Source of the DNA: Luteimonas terrae
GTDB taxonomy: Bacteria > Pseudomonadota > Gammaproteobacteria > Xanthomonadales > Xanthomonadaceae
DNA length: 64,000 nt
Reading direction: 5' to 3'
NCBI RefSeq assembly: GCF_004358165.1
Contig: NZ_SMTG01000002.1
Coordinates: 868,001 to 932,000 of the forward strand
A program made the position numbers and the translations under genes. The notes under the pieces are model-generated. The model was not told where the DNA came from. It did not search any database and saw nothing but the letters and a program-made list of their open reading frames with translations. Of the stretch, positions 8,356 through 17,352 are shown piece by piece. Position 1 is the stretch's first letter. The number at the start of each line of letters is the position of its first letter.

Positions 8356-11300
8356 TCAGTCGGTGGACCAGTCCGCTTCGAGTATGCGGAACGTCGCCGG
8401 CAGCGTGATGCCCTGCGCGTCGAACGTCTGCATCTCCGCGCCGTCGACGCGCACGTGCCGCGGCCGTGCGCGCTGTGGCCACGCGAGATGCACGGTGCTG
8501 CCCGCACGCAATCCGTCGCCGAGTGCGACCTCGAGGCGCGCGGCATCGCCACGCGCCCGGAGGGTCAGCGGTCCGTAGGCCGTCGGCAGCGCATCGAGTC
8601 GCAGGCCCTCGCCCGTCAGCCAGTCGATCGGGGTACCGGGCAGCAGCCGCAGCATCGCGTCCTCCTCGCGCATCAGCATGCCGAACAGCGCCCGCGCGTA
8701 TTCGGCGCCGATCCAGGTATGCGGCATGTCGCCGAGATAGCGCGGAAAGCGCAGGCGCGAATGCACCACCTCGCCCCAGACGTGCCAGGGGCGCGGCCGC
8801 CGGTCGGCGAACATCCGCGACAGCATCTCCCACGCGGCGTCGGGCTGGTCGAGATGCACGAAGGTCAGCACGTTGCGCAGTTCGTAGGGCGAATACGCAT
8901 ACAGCGCATCGGGCGCCGAGTTGCGACGGAAGTCGGCCAGATAGCGGTCGAAGGTGGTGCGCAGCGCGTCGGGCGGCAGCAGGTCCTGCTGTCCGGTCGG
9001 GTCGAGCGCGATCGAGACACTGGTGGGATCGTTGCCCCCCAGATCGGCGGCCGGGGGCACCGTGTCCTGCCCACTCCAGGCCATCGTCGCGCGGATCGAT
9101 GCGGCGACGTCGGTGCGCAGCGCGTCGTACTGCGCACGCGCCCACGCGGCGGTGTCCGCATCGCCCAGCTGCCCGGCGAGCCAGGCACCGTCGTGCCAAC
9201 CCTTGAGCGCCCAGTAGTCGTCCCAGTAGCTGTGCGTCGGACTGGAATAGCCTTCGTGGCTGATCGACGGCGCGATGATGCCGCGGAACCGCTCCGGCGC
9301 CGGAGCATCGGCCATGTAGCCCGGCACCAGCGTGCGCTCGCGCAGCGTCTGCAGAAAGCGCATCGCCGCGGTCACCTGCGGCAGGTAGTCGCGCACGGTC
9401 TCCGGCCCGCCGTCGAGGCGCGCGACATCGGCCACCAGGGCGATGTACTGGCCCTGCGCGTCGAACTCGATGTCGGACCCGAAGCCGGTGAACAGCGTGC
9501 CGTCGTCGTTGATGATCGGCGAGACCAGACCCGACTCGCGCACCGCGTGATCGCTGTACCAGCGCAGAAAATCCCGGGCGACATCCGCCTGGCCCAGGCG
9601 CAGCAGCACCGCGGCGGTCGCGGCGCCGTCGCGGATGAAGGAGCGGTCGTAGTTGCGCGGGCCCGGCTGCATCGCCTGGCCGGTGCGGTTGATCAGCATG
9701 TAGGCCGCCTGCGTGCGCAGCGCATCGACCATGTCGGCATCCGGCAAGGTGATGTGCACATTGCCGAAGCGCGCCCGCCAGTCGTCGGCGACCGCGGCGG
9801 CCAGCGCATCGAAACTCGCGTCCGGTGTCGCGGCGACACGCAGCGAGGCCGGCACGAGTGCCGGCGCTTCGGGCAGCGGGCCGTGGTTGCGGTCCGTGCG
9901 CGTGAGGCCGAGCGGAAACGCGACGACGACCGATTCGCTGGCACCCGGTGCGAGCCGCATGCGATAGCCGAGCAGCGACGCCGCCAGACCGGCATCGTCG
10001 TGCGCGGACTGCGCAGCGGGCGCCGTGCCGGCCGCGGCATGCGGCGTGAGCTCGGTCGCGCCGTCTTCGCCGAACGCCGCCGCGCCCTGGTGCGTCGGCG
10101 GCGTCAGCGATGTCAGCAGCGTGCGGTCGTTGACGCGGACCGCGGTGCCGAGCGGATCGGCGGCGATCGCGATCTCGCGGATCGGCGACAGCCCGCCGTT
10201 CTGCCACGGCGGATTCATCTGCATCGGACGTACCAGCAGCGACAGCGTGCCGTCGATCGCGGTCGCGCCGCGGTTGGTGACGCGATGTCGCAGCAAGGTC
10301 ACCGGCTGGCCGTCGAGTGTCGTGGTGAAGGTCTCGCTGCGCACGGCGATGTCCGGTGTCGCGGTCCAGTCGACCGCCGGCATCGGCATCCAGCGATCGC
10401 GCAGCGTGTGCACCGGCGTTCCGGTGGCCGCGCTGGCGGCGCCACGTGCATCGCGCCAGATCGCCTGCACCAAGGGCGCGTCCTTCCAGGCTTCGAGATT
10501 GCCCCACTCGTCGAAGATCGATTTCTGCAGGCCGCCGTGCACGCCGACGACGGTCCAGTAGGTCTGCTGCATGCGCAGCGACGGCGGGAACAGCGCCGCG
10601 GTGCCACGCGCGGCGGCCGACTGGTAGGCGCGCATCGGCGTCATCACCTCGCCGGGCCCGAGCAACCGCAGACGTGCGACCGCAGGCGGCGCACCGTCAC
10701 CACGCGTCACACTGACGCGCAGTCCGCGCGTCTCCAGTGCGACCGGACTCGCCAGCGCCGACACGCCGCCATCGCCGGGGAACGGATCGCGCGCCACGAC
10801 CTGCCAGTCGCCTTCAGCGTCGCGTGCTTCCAGGGTCGCGCCGCTGCGCGTGCCGGCCCATTCGACGCGCAGGCCGGCGGTGGGCTGCGGCGATGCGAAC
10901 GCCAACGCGACGCGTCCCGAATCGCCGTCCATTCCGACCGGCACCGGCGTATCGCCCCTGCGCCAGACGCGCGCGTTGCCCGCATCGTCCAGCCCGTCGA
11001 TCCGCGGCGCCTCGGCGACCGGCAGCGGTTCGAACTCGAAGATCGACACGCCCCAGTCCGAGGTCTTCGGCAACGCCGCCAGCCGCAGCCAGCGCGCACG
11101 CACCGGCGCGAAGAACAGCGTCTCCACCCCACCCAGCGAATCCGCCTGCACGTGCACGTCGCGCCAGTCACCTGCGCGCTCGGCGGCCTGCAGCACGAAC
11201 CCTTCGGGGTTGGCGAGATCCCAGCGGATGCGCACGCCGCCGATGTCGGCCGCGCGGCCCAGATCGACCTGGAACCAGTGCCCGGCACTGAACGCGCCAC

Positions 11301-11475
11301 CGGTCTTCGTGGTGGGATCGCCGTCGATCAAATGTCCAATCGCCTCGGCCTGCACCTGGGTCGAGGAACTCGTCGCCGTCCAGGACGCGCGCGGCGGCAG
11401 TCCTTCCTGTGCGAATGCAGCCACGCCGACCAGCGCACACATCGACCCGCACAGCCACCGCATCCGCTTCCGCAT
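8356..11475 (-). CDS. secreted discoidin-domain protein with (alpha/alpha)6 glycosidase-like barrel
   Basis: A 1039-residue exported protein. After a signal peptide (residues 1-24) comes an F5/8 type C (discoidin) carbohydrate-binding domain to about residue 160, a second beta domain, a beta-super-sandwich, then a helical region from about residue 600 to 925 that reads like a six-hairpin glycosidase barrel (YDRSFIRDGAAT near 607, then SYWDDYWALKGW, and EVVHSRLRFPRYLGDMPHTW near 900), and a short C-terminal beta domain. The order resembles GH15/GH63/GH94-type hydrolases, but I cannot assign a GH family or the catalytic acids. I chose ATG 11475 because AGG lies 6 bases upstream; a GTG at 11499 is an alternative that adds 8 residues. 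The substrate is likely an extracellular glycan. Confidence 0.8.
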   Translation of the reverse strand: MRKRMRWLCGSMCALVGVAAFAQEGLPPRASWTATSSSTQVQAEAIGHLIDGDPTTKTGGAFSAGHWFQVDLGRAADIGGVRIRWDLANPEGFVLQAAERAGDWRDVHVQADSLGGVETLFFAPVRARWLRLAALPKTSDWGVSIFEFEPLPVAEAPRIDGLDDAGNARVWRRGDTPVPVGMDGDSGRVALAFASPQPTAGLRVEWAGTRSGATLEARDAEGDWQVVARDPFPGDGGVSALASPVALETRGLRVSVTRGDGAPPAVARLRLLGPGEVMTPMRAYQSAAARGTAALFPPSLRMQQTYWTVVGVHGGLQKSIFDEWGNLEAWKDAPLVQAIWRDARGAASAATGTPVHTLRDRWMPMPAVDWTATPDIAVRSETFTTTLDGQPVTLLRHRVTNRGATAIDGTLSLLVRPMQMNPPWQNGGLSPIREIAIAADPLGTAVRVNDRTLLTSLTPPTHQGAAAFGEDGATELTPHAAAGTAPAAQSAHDDAGLAASLLGYRMRLAPGASESVVVAFPLGLTRTDRNHGPLPEAPALVPASLRVAATPDASFDALAAAVADDWRARFGNVHITLPDADMVDALRTQAAYMLINRTGQAMQPGPRNYDRSFIRDGAATAAVLLRLGQADVARDFLRWYSDHAVRESGLVSPIINDDGTLFTGFGSDIEFDAQGQYIALVADVARLDGGPETVRDYLPQVTAAMRFLQTLRERTLVPGYMADAPAPERFRGIIAPSISHEGYSSPTHSYWDDYWALKGWHDGAWLAGQLGDADTAAWARAQYDALRTDVAASIRATMAWSGQDTVPPAADLGGNDPTSVSIALDPTGQQDLLPPDALRTTFDRYLADFRRNSAPDALYAYSPYELRNVLTFVHLDQPDAAWEMLSRMFADRRPRPWHVWGEVVHSRLRFPRYLGDMPHTWIGAEYARALFGMLMREEDAMLRLLPGTPIDWLTGEGLRLDALPTAYGPLTLRARGDAARLEVALGDGLRAGSTVHLAWPQRARPRHVRVDGAEMQTFDAQGITLPATFRILEADWSTD

Positions 11476-11549
11476 CGCGCGCCTGTCCTGTCTTCGCACG
11501 CCCTCCCCAGGGTCGCGACGCCGGCACGTGGGCCGCCGCGACCGCGAGC

Positions 11550-11561
11550 GTAACCGTTTTC
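11550..11561. promoter_or_regulatory. possible LacI-type operator GTAACCGTTTTC
   Basis: The 12-base site has the pattern G-x-AA-x-CG-x-TT-x-C seen in many LacI-family operators. It lies 75 bases upstream of the discoidin glycosidase start codon, in the 254-base gap shared with the divergent hydroquinone reductase gene. The dyad is imperfect (two mismatched pairs). I saw no other clear element in this gap. Confidence 0.3.
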
Positions 11562-11729
11562 AAGCGTCGCCGGCGCGGCACCCGCGGCGGCCTCCCACAC
11601 GCCCGATCACCGCGCACGCGCGTCCGGAATCCGCCTCCAGCCCGGCTGAATCGGCGCCTGGGGACGTCGCCTTGACCCTGCATCGGCCAGGCTTGGCGTC
11701 CTCGCGCACCCGCACAGGACACCGGACAC

Positions 11730-12692
11730 ATGGGCATGCTGATCGAAGGCCGCTGGGAATCCGACGACGACTCGCTCGTCGACGACGACGGCAGGCTGCA
11801 ACGCCCGCAGTCCGTGTTCCGCAACTGGGTCACCGCCGACGGCGCGCCCGGCCCGACCGGCGCAGGCGGCTTCGAGGCGGAGCCGGGCCGCTACCACCTC
11901 TACATCGCACGTGCCTGCCCCTGGGCGCACCGCGCGACGATCTTCCGGGAGCTCAAGGGCCTGCAGGCGATGATCGGCCTGTCGGTCACGCACTGGCTGA
12001 TGGCCGACGATGGCTGGACCTTCGCGACCGGCCCGGGCGTGATCGCCGATCCGCTGCATGGCGTGGACACGCTGTGGCAGCTCTACGCCAAGGCGGATTC
12101 CAGCTACACCGGACGCGTCACGGTACCGGTGTTGTGGGACACGCGGCGCGAGACCATCGTCAGCAACGAATCGGCCGACATCATCCGCATGTTCAACAGC
12201 GCCTTCGACGGCGTCGGCGCGACGCCCGGCGACTACGCGCCGGCGGCGCTGCTCGGCGAGATCGACGCACTCAATACGCGCATCTACGACGGTCTCAACA
12301 ACGGCGTGTACAAGGCCGGCTTCGCGACCGACCAGCAGGCCTACGAGGACGCCGCGCGGGGCGTGTTCGAGACGCTGGACTGGCTCGAATCCCACCTCGC
12401 CGATCGCCGGTGGCTGTGCGGCGACGTGCAGACCGAGGCCGACTGGCGTCTGTTCACCACCCTGCTCCGTTTCGATGCCGTCTACCACGGCCACTTCAAG
12501 TGCAATCTGCGGCGGTTGTCCGACTATCCCGTGCTATCGGCTTACACGCAGCGCCTGTACGCGGAGCCGGCGGTCGCGCCGACGGTCAATTTCGACCACA
12601 TCCGCCGGCACTACTACCAGAGCCACCGCCAGATCAACCCCAGCGGCATCGTGCCGATCGGGCCGGAGCTGGCGTTCGCCGAAGCCTTCTGA
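11730..12692 (+). CDS. yqjG: glutathionyl-hydroquinone reductase (Xi-class GST, YqjG-like)
   Basis: A 320-residue Xi-class glutathione transferase. The catalytic Cys63 lies in ARACPWAHR, the family signature, and is followed by the thioredoxin fold, TVPVLWD, then SNESADIIRMFN and a C-terminal helical domain with the conserved RRHYYxSH...NPxGIVPxGP tail. These enzymes reduce glutathionyl-hydroquinones, releasing hydroquinone and GSSG, and take part in quinone detoxification or aromatic catabolism. The gene is divergent from the glycosidase and convergent with the VOC gene (9-base gap). Confidence 0.93.
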   Translation: MGMLIEGRWESDDDSLVDDDGRLQRPQSVFRNWVTADGAPGPTGAGGFEAEPGRYHLYIARACPWAHRATIFRELKGLQAMIGLSVTHWLMADDGWTFATGPGVIADPLHGVDTLWQLYAKADSSYTGRVTVPVLWDTRRETIVSNESADIIRMFNSAFDGVGATPGDYAPAALLGEIDALNTRIYDGLNNGVYKAGFATDQQAYEDAARGVFETLDWLESHLADRRWLCGDVQTEADWRLFTTLLRFDAVYHGHFKCNLRRLSDYPVLSAYTQRLYAEPAVAPTVNFDHIRRHYYQSHRQINPSGIVPIGPELAFAEAF

Positions 12693-12701
12693 CGCTTCGG
12701 G

Positions 12702-13088
12702 TCAGGCGGTCTCGTACAACTCCAGCGGCAGACCGTCGGGATCGCTGAAGAATACGAAGCGCGCGCCCGTGTACGCATCGATGCGCACCGGCTCCAATGC
12801 CACGCCCTGCCCGGCCAGTCGTGCGCACGCGGCGTCGAGATCGTCGACGGCAAACGCGAGATGGCGCAGGCCGCGCGCCTCCGGCCACGAGGCGCGCGGC
12901 GGCGCGTCGGGAAACGAGAACAGCTCGATCTGACCGCCATCGGGCAGCGCCAGATCGAGCTTCCAGGACTGCCGCGCCTCGCGGTAATGCTCGGCCACGA
13001 TGCGCAGGCCCAGCGTGTGGACGTAGAACGCCTTCGACACCGCGTAGTCGCCGCAGATCACCGCCGCGTGGTGGATGCCGCGCAGCAT
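12702..13088 (-). CDS. VOC-superfamily metalloprotein (glyoxalase-like, YaeR type)
   Basis: A 128-residue single-domain vicinal-oxygen-chelate protein. It begins LRGIHHAAVI (metal His near residue 6-7), has IELFSF in the middle, LRHLAFAVDD, and ends FFSDPDGLPLELYE, the metal-binding Glu. This matches YaeR/GloA2-like proteins rather than classical glyoxalase I, and the substrate is unknown. Its ATG shares one base with the TGA of the dienelactone hydrolase gene (TGATG, 13086-13090), so the two are translationally coupled. Confidence 0.88.
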   Translation of the reverse strand: MLRGIHHAAVICGDYAVSKAFYVHTLGLRIVAEHYREARQSWKLDLALPDGGQIELFSFPDAPPRASWPEARGLRHLAFAVDDLDAACARLAGQGVALEPVRIDAYTGARFVFFSDPDGLPLELYETA

Positions 13089-13990
13089 CAGGCCGGTGCG
13101 TGCAGGGTGCGCGCGAACAGCGCGAGCATGCGCGCCCAGGCGTCCCTCGCGGCGGCTTCGTCGTAGCGCGGCGTGGTGTCGTTGTTGAAGCCATGCTCGG
13201 TATCTGCCGGCTGGAACAGCGTGTACGTCTTGCCGGCAGCCTTCAGGGCAGCTTCGTAATCGGGCCATCCGGCATTGACGCGGACATCGTTGGACGCGAG
13301 CACGACGAGGAGCTCGGCGGTGATCTTCGGCACGTCCTCGAGCGGCGCCGCCGGACCGTAGAACGGCACCGCGGCTTTCAGATCCGGCAGGCGCGTGGCG
13401 AGCCAGTTCGCCATGCCGCCGCCGTAGCAGAAGCCGACGACGCCGAGCCGGCCGTTGCCGCCGTCGACGGTTCGCAGGAATGCGGCCGCCGCGACGAAAT
13501 CCGCGCGCGCCTTGTCCTGGTCGAGCGTGGCGAACAGGGCGCGTGCCGCGTCCTCCTCGCCCGGATACCCGCCCTTCGGAAACAACGCGTCGGGCGCGAA
13601 TGCGATGTAGCCCTCGAGTGCGACGCGCCGGGCGACATCCTCGATGTGCGGGTTGAGACCGCGGTTCTCGTGCACCACCAGCACCAGCGGCAAGGGGCCG
13701 GTCGCGCCGTCCGGTCGCACCAGATAGCCGCGGCCGCGCCCGTTGCCTTCGGGCGAATCGAACTCGCGGTAGCTCGCCTGCAGGCGCGCATCGTCGGGCG
13801 CGATCTGCTGCGCGCTGGCGAACTGCGGCGTCAGCGCGGCGAGGATGCCGGCCGCGCCGGCAGCGCCCGCGATGCGGCTTGCGCGCGTGAGAAATCCGCG
13901 CCGGTCGATCGCGCCGTGCACGTACTGGTCGAACAGGTCGAGCACGTCGGGATCGAAATCGCGTGCGGTGAGCTTGGGCGGCGTAACCAT
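13088..13990 (-). CDS. exported dienelactone hydrolase-family protein (possible Tat substrate)
   Basis: A 300-residue alpha/beta hydrolase of the dienelactone hydrolase family. The triad is visible: Cys188 in GFCYGGG, Asp in ASNDVRVNAG, His in DTEHGFNN. The N-terminal ~58 residues hold a twin-arginine-like segment, DRRGFL at 29-34, followed by an Ala/Gly hydrophobic stretch, as in other periplasmic dienelactone-hydrolase-like proteins. The classic reaction opens dienelactone to maleylacetate, but distant members act on other esters, and no other chlorocatechol genes are near. It is followed by, and coupled to, the VOC gene. The start is ATG 13990. Confidence 0.88.
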   Translation of the reverse strand: MVTPPKLTARDFDPDVLDLFDQYVHGAIDRRGFLTRASRIAGAAGAAGILAALTPQFASAQQIAPDDARLQASYREFDSPEGNGRGRGYLVRPDGATGPLPLVLVVHENRGLNPHIEDVARRVALEGYIAFAPDALFPKGGYPGEEDAARALFATLDQDKARADFVAAAAFLRTVDGGNGRLGVVGFCYGGGMANWLATRLPDLKAAVPFYGPAAPLEDVPKITAELLVVLASNDVRVNAGWPDYEAALKAAGKTYTLFQPADTEHGFNNDTTPRYDEAAARDAWARMLALFARTLHAPA

Positions 13991-14120
13991 GGCGAAGTCC
14001 TGCAGCGGTCCGGAAGCGCCATCGTAATGCGCGCGCGTCGCGACGGCGCACCGTGTGCATCCGATGCGCTGCATCGCAACAAAACTTCAATGAAGCGTCG
14101 TTAGCCTCCGCCCCGGCCCT

Positions 14121-14132
14121 GACAGGCCTGTC
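14121..14132. promoter_or_regulatory. palindrome GACAGGCCTGTC upstream of TonB receptor
   Basis: A perfect 12-base dyad 56 bases before the receptor start codon. It shares the GACA-N4-TGTC core with the site before the GH16 gene. A second small dyad, CTTCAATGAAG, lies at 14085-14095. The function as an operator is inferred. Confidence 0.4.
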
Positions 14133-14188
14133 GCGTCGCGTGCCCGTGCACGGCGCATCGCTCGTCCAATCCAAGGGGAACACCTGGC

Positions 14189-16984
14189 ATGAAGTCCAAC
14201 TACCCGGCGCGTCGCGCGTCCGGGCTGCGTCCGCGCTGTCTGAGCCGGAGCATCCACATCCTTCTCGTCGGCGGCATGGTCGCCATGCCGACATTCGCCA
14301 TCGCACAGGACGCGCCGGCCAACGACGAGATCCAGGCGCTGGACGCCGTTTCCGTCACCGGCAGCTACAGCCGCAGCCTCGAGCAGGCAGTGGACCTCAA
14401 GCGCGACAACGTGGGCTTTTCCGATTCGATCGTCGCCACCGACGTGGCCGATTTCCCGGAACAGAATCTCGCCGAAGCGCTGCAGCGCATGCCCGGCGTG
14501 ACCATCGAACGCAACAAGGGCCTGGGTTCGCGCGTCAACGTGCGCGGCCTGCCCTCCGACTACACGCACGTCTCGATCAACGATCTCGCCACGGCCTCGG
14601 GCAGCGGCGGCCGCGAGGTCGAGTTCGACATCTTCGCGTCCGAGATCATCCAGCAGGTCACGGTGCAGAAGTCGCCAACCGCCGCGGACGAGGAAGGCGG
14701 CATCGCCGGTTCGGTGGACATCTCCACCGCGCGCCCCTTCGACTACGGCTCGCGGCAGCTGGTCGGCTCGGTCGAAGGCGCGCACAACTCGATCTCCGAA
14801 GAGACCGATCCGAAGATCTCGTTTCTGGCCTCCGACACCTGGGGCGACTGGGGCGCGCTGGTCTCGTTCTCCAAGGCCAGGCGCACCAACCGCACCGACG
14901 CGACCTCGGGCATCAATTTCCGGCCAATGTCGCGCTTCCTCGGTGCCTCCGGCGTGCGCGGCGCGCAGGCCGAAGCGGTCATCGAGCGCGACACCGGCCG
15001 GCAGATCGGCAACCGCGCGAGCACCGCGGAGTCCAACCTGATCGTGTTCCAGGACAAGGTCGGCGACCGCGTGTTCCTCAACGAGCAGGACAAATGGGGC
15101 GCCACCGCGTCGCTGCAGTTCAAGCCCGGCAACGATTTCAGCCTGACCTTCGACGCGCTGATCGGCGGCTACGACACCACCGAGGACGAGTACGACGCGG
15201 CGGCCTACTCGGCCTCCAGCCGCAGCACGCTGGAGACGATCCACGCATACGACGACACCACGCTGGCGCAGCAGGGCATCCTGGTGCTGCGCGACGTGTC
15301 CTACACCGCGACCCAGCACGAGTTCCTGAGCAAGGAGCGTCGCAACGAGACCGACTTCCGCCAGTACAGCGCCGCGCTCGACTGGCGCGGCGACAGCTGG
15401 ACCGTCGACGCCCTGCTCGGCTGGTCAGGCGCGAAGAAGACGCTGGACTACGCCAACCTCAAGCACGTCGCCTACGCGCCCTCGCGCACGCGCTGGACCG
15501 GCCACAGTGGCGAGACCATCCCGAGCGCCACGTCGAACGGTTTCGACATGTACGCCTCGCCCTCGCGCTATCTGTTCGAGGCCTACGAAACCACGCTCGA
15601 GCACATCGACGACGACAAGTACGCCGGCGAGGTCAACCTGCGCAGGACTTTCGATCTCGGTTTCCTGCCGGCGCTGCAGGCCGTGCAGTTCGGCGTGCGC
15701 CACACCGACAAGTCAAAAGAACGCCGGTACGGCGAAGCCAAGATTGGCGGACCTTCGGCGGGCAACAACAGCTGGGTCAACACACGCACGCTGGCCGACA
15801 GCCAGCTGCAGCCGATCGGCAACATCGTGCCCGGCGGCGCCTACACCGCGCGCGATCTGGACTGGCAGATGGTCGGCAACGACTACGCCCGCAGCACCTT
15901 CCGCTACGCCGGGTTCTCCACGCCCTTCGACGATGCCCAGTACTACCGCGTCGACGAACAGGCGACCGCGCTGTACGCGATGGCCGACTTCGCGTTCGAC
16001 ATCGGCCGGGTGCCGGTCGACATCAACGCGGGGGCGCGCTACATCGACACTTCGGTGACCTCGTTCGGCTACCACCCGGTGCAGAATCCGGACGGCACCA
16101 CCGGCTATACCGACGCGCCGGTGTCGATGGACGGCGACTACAGCGACGTGCTGCCGAGCCTGAACATCACCGCGGAACTGGCCGAGGGCCTGCTGCTGCG
16201 CGCGGCCGCGTCGGAAACGCTGATCCGCCCGGCGATGACCGATATCGCCTACAAGCGCACGGCAAGCTGGAGCTCCTACCGGTTCACCGACGGCAACCCG
16301 GCGCTGCAGCCGACGTACGCCGACCAGTGGGAAGTCGGCCTGGAGAAGTACCTCTCCAACGGCGGTCTGCTGGCCGCGTCGTATTTCCGCAAGAAGATCG
16401 ACGGCGTGGTGATCAACGCGCTGACGGGCATCGTCGAGGACGTACCGGTCTACAACGCCAACGGCACGCTCAACGGCATCTACGATTTCGACGTCTACCA
16501 GCCGGTCAATGCCGACGGCGCCTACGAGGTCGACGGCATCGAACTGATCGCACAGCTGCCGCTGGCGACCTTCCATCCGGTGCTCGAAGGCTTCGGCATC
16601 AACGCCAACTACACGATGCTCGACAGTTCGCTGGCCGGCGAATCCGACCTCGGCATCCAGACGCCGATGCCGGGCCTGGCCGAGAAGACCTGGAACCTGA
16701 CCGCGTACTACGAGAACGACAGCTTCGACGCGCGCGTGTCTTACAACCACAAGAGCGAGTATGTGGAATCGATCGGCTACAACATGTATCCGATCTACCG
16801 CGACGCCTACGGCCAGCTCGACGTGTCGATCGGATATCGCCTCACCGACAACATCAAGCTGAGCCTCAAGGGCATCAACCTGACCGACGAGGCGACGACC
16901 GGCTACACCATGGATCCGTCGTTCCCGACGATGTACGAGCTGTCGGGTCGTCGTGTTTCGCTGGGACTTCGGGCGGATTTCTGA
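14189..16984 (+). CDS. TonB-dependent receptor (Xanthomonas/Caulobacter type)
   Basis: A 931-residue outer-membrane active transporter. A signal peptide ends near AIAQ (residue 40), followed by a TonB box-like segment (LDAVSVTG), the plug (ATDVADFPEQNLAEALQRMPGV, RVNVRGLPSD) to about residue 185 and a 22-strand-type barrel ending in a C-terminal Phe (LGLRADF). The plug wording is that of the large Xanthomonas/Caulobacter receptor family, many of which import oligosaccharides. The nearby GH16 and discoidin hydrolase genes and a shared palindrome support a glycan role, but no SusD-like, MFS or intracellular glycosidase gene is adjacent. A strong terminator follows at once, so it is monocistronic. 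Confidence 0.92.
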   Translation: MKSNYPARRASGLRPRCLSRSIHILLVGGMVAMPTFAIAQDAPANDEIQALDAVSVTGSYSRSLEQAVDLKRDNVGFSDSIVATDVADFPEQNLAEALQRMPGVTIERNKGLGSRVNVRGLPSDYTHVSINDLATASGSGGREVEFDIFASEIIQQVTVQKSPTAADEEGGIAGSVDISTARPFDYGSRQLVGSVEGAHNSISEETDPKISFLASDTWGDWGALVSFSKARRTNRTDATSGINFRPMSRFLGASGVRGAQAEAVIERDTGRQIGNRASTAESNLIVFQDKVGDRVFLNEQDKWGATASLQFKPGNDFSLTFDALIGGYDTTEDEYDAAAYSASSRSTLETIHAYDDTTLAQQGILVLRDVSYTATQHEFLSKERRNETDFRQYSAALDWRGDSWTVDALLGWSGAKKTLDYANLKHVAYAPSRTRWTGHSGETIPSATSNGFDMYASPSRYLFEAYETTLEHIDDDKYAGEVNLRRTFDLGFLPALQAVQFGVRHTDKSKERRYGEAKIGGPSAGNNSWVNTRTLADSQLQPIGNIVPGGAYTARDLDWQMVGNDYARSTFRYAGFSTPFDDAQYYRVDEQATALYAMADFAFDIGRVPVDINAGARYIDTSVTSFGYHPVQNPDGTTGYTDAPVSMDGDYSDVLPSLNITAELAEGLLLRAAASETLIRPAMTDIAYKRTASWSSYRFTDGNPALQPTYADQWEVGLEKYLSNGGLLAASYFRKKIDGVVINALTGIVEDVPVYNANGTLNGIYDFDVYQPVNADGAYEVDGIELIAQLPLATFHPVLEGFGINANYTMLDSSLAGESDLGIQTPMPGLAEKTWNLTAYYENDSFDARVSYNHKSEYVESIGYNMYPIYRDAYGQLDVSIGYRLTDNIKLSLKGINLTDEATTGYTMDPSFPTMYELSGRRVSLGLRADF

Positions 16985-17005
16985 TCCGCGCATTCGCTGG
17001 AATTG

Positions 17006-17038
17006 AAAAGGCCACCGCATGCGGTGGCCTTATTCTTT
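17006..17038 (+). terminator. terminator after TonB receptor
   Basis: An 11-base perfect stem, AAGGCCACCGC (17008-17018) with GCGGTGGCCTT (17021-17031), with A residues before and a T-rich tail (TATTCTTTT). It lies 24 bases after the stop codon. Confidence 0.85.
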
Positions 17039-17142
17039 TCGGGATGAAATCCTGATTCATGCACGGTCCGCCTTCAGGACCCTCGTCCGCTGTCACGAGC
17101 TGATCGGCGAGCCATTGGCAGAGCCCACGCTGGCGGAAATCA

Positions 17143-17297
17143 GCCCCTTCCCCCGCCAGCGGGGGAAGGTCGGGATGGGGGCAAACGATCCGGTCGCAGC
17201 ATCAACAGATTGCCCGTAGTGCAGGTGCTTGATTCCAAAATCCTGAGGATCTGGCCGTTTGCCCCCACCCAACCCTCCCCGCCGCGCGGGGGAGGGC
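17143..17297. repeat. inverted pair of hairpin repeats (REPIN-like)
   Basis: Two GC-rich hairpins face each other. Unit A has CCTTCCCCC/GGGGGAAGG (17146-17154 with 17161-17169) followed by GGGATGGGGGCAAACG (17172-17187). Unit B is the mirror image: CGTTTGCCCCCACCC (17256-17270) followed by CCCTCCCC/GGGGAGGG (17273-17280 with 17289-17296). The shared tract TGGGGGCAAACG matches perfectly in inverted orientation, with about 68 bases between. It fills the 368-base gap between the receptor terminator and the M14 gene; I see no gene there. The layout is that of REP doublets, whose spread depends on a RAYT transposase elsewhere in the genome. Confidence 0.7.
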
Positions 17298-17352
17298 TTC
17301 AGGTTTCGACATCCCCGGATCCGGCCTGGAGATTCAAGTACGCATGCGCCGC

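Noticed and set aside
8353..11553. A 1066-codon plus-strand frame.
   Set aside because: Antisense to the discoidin glycosidase; composition is typical of a shadow frame.
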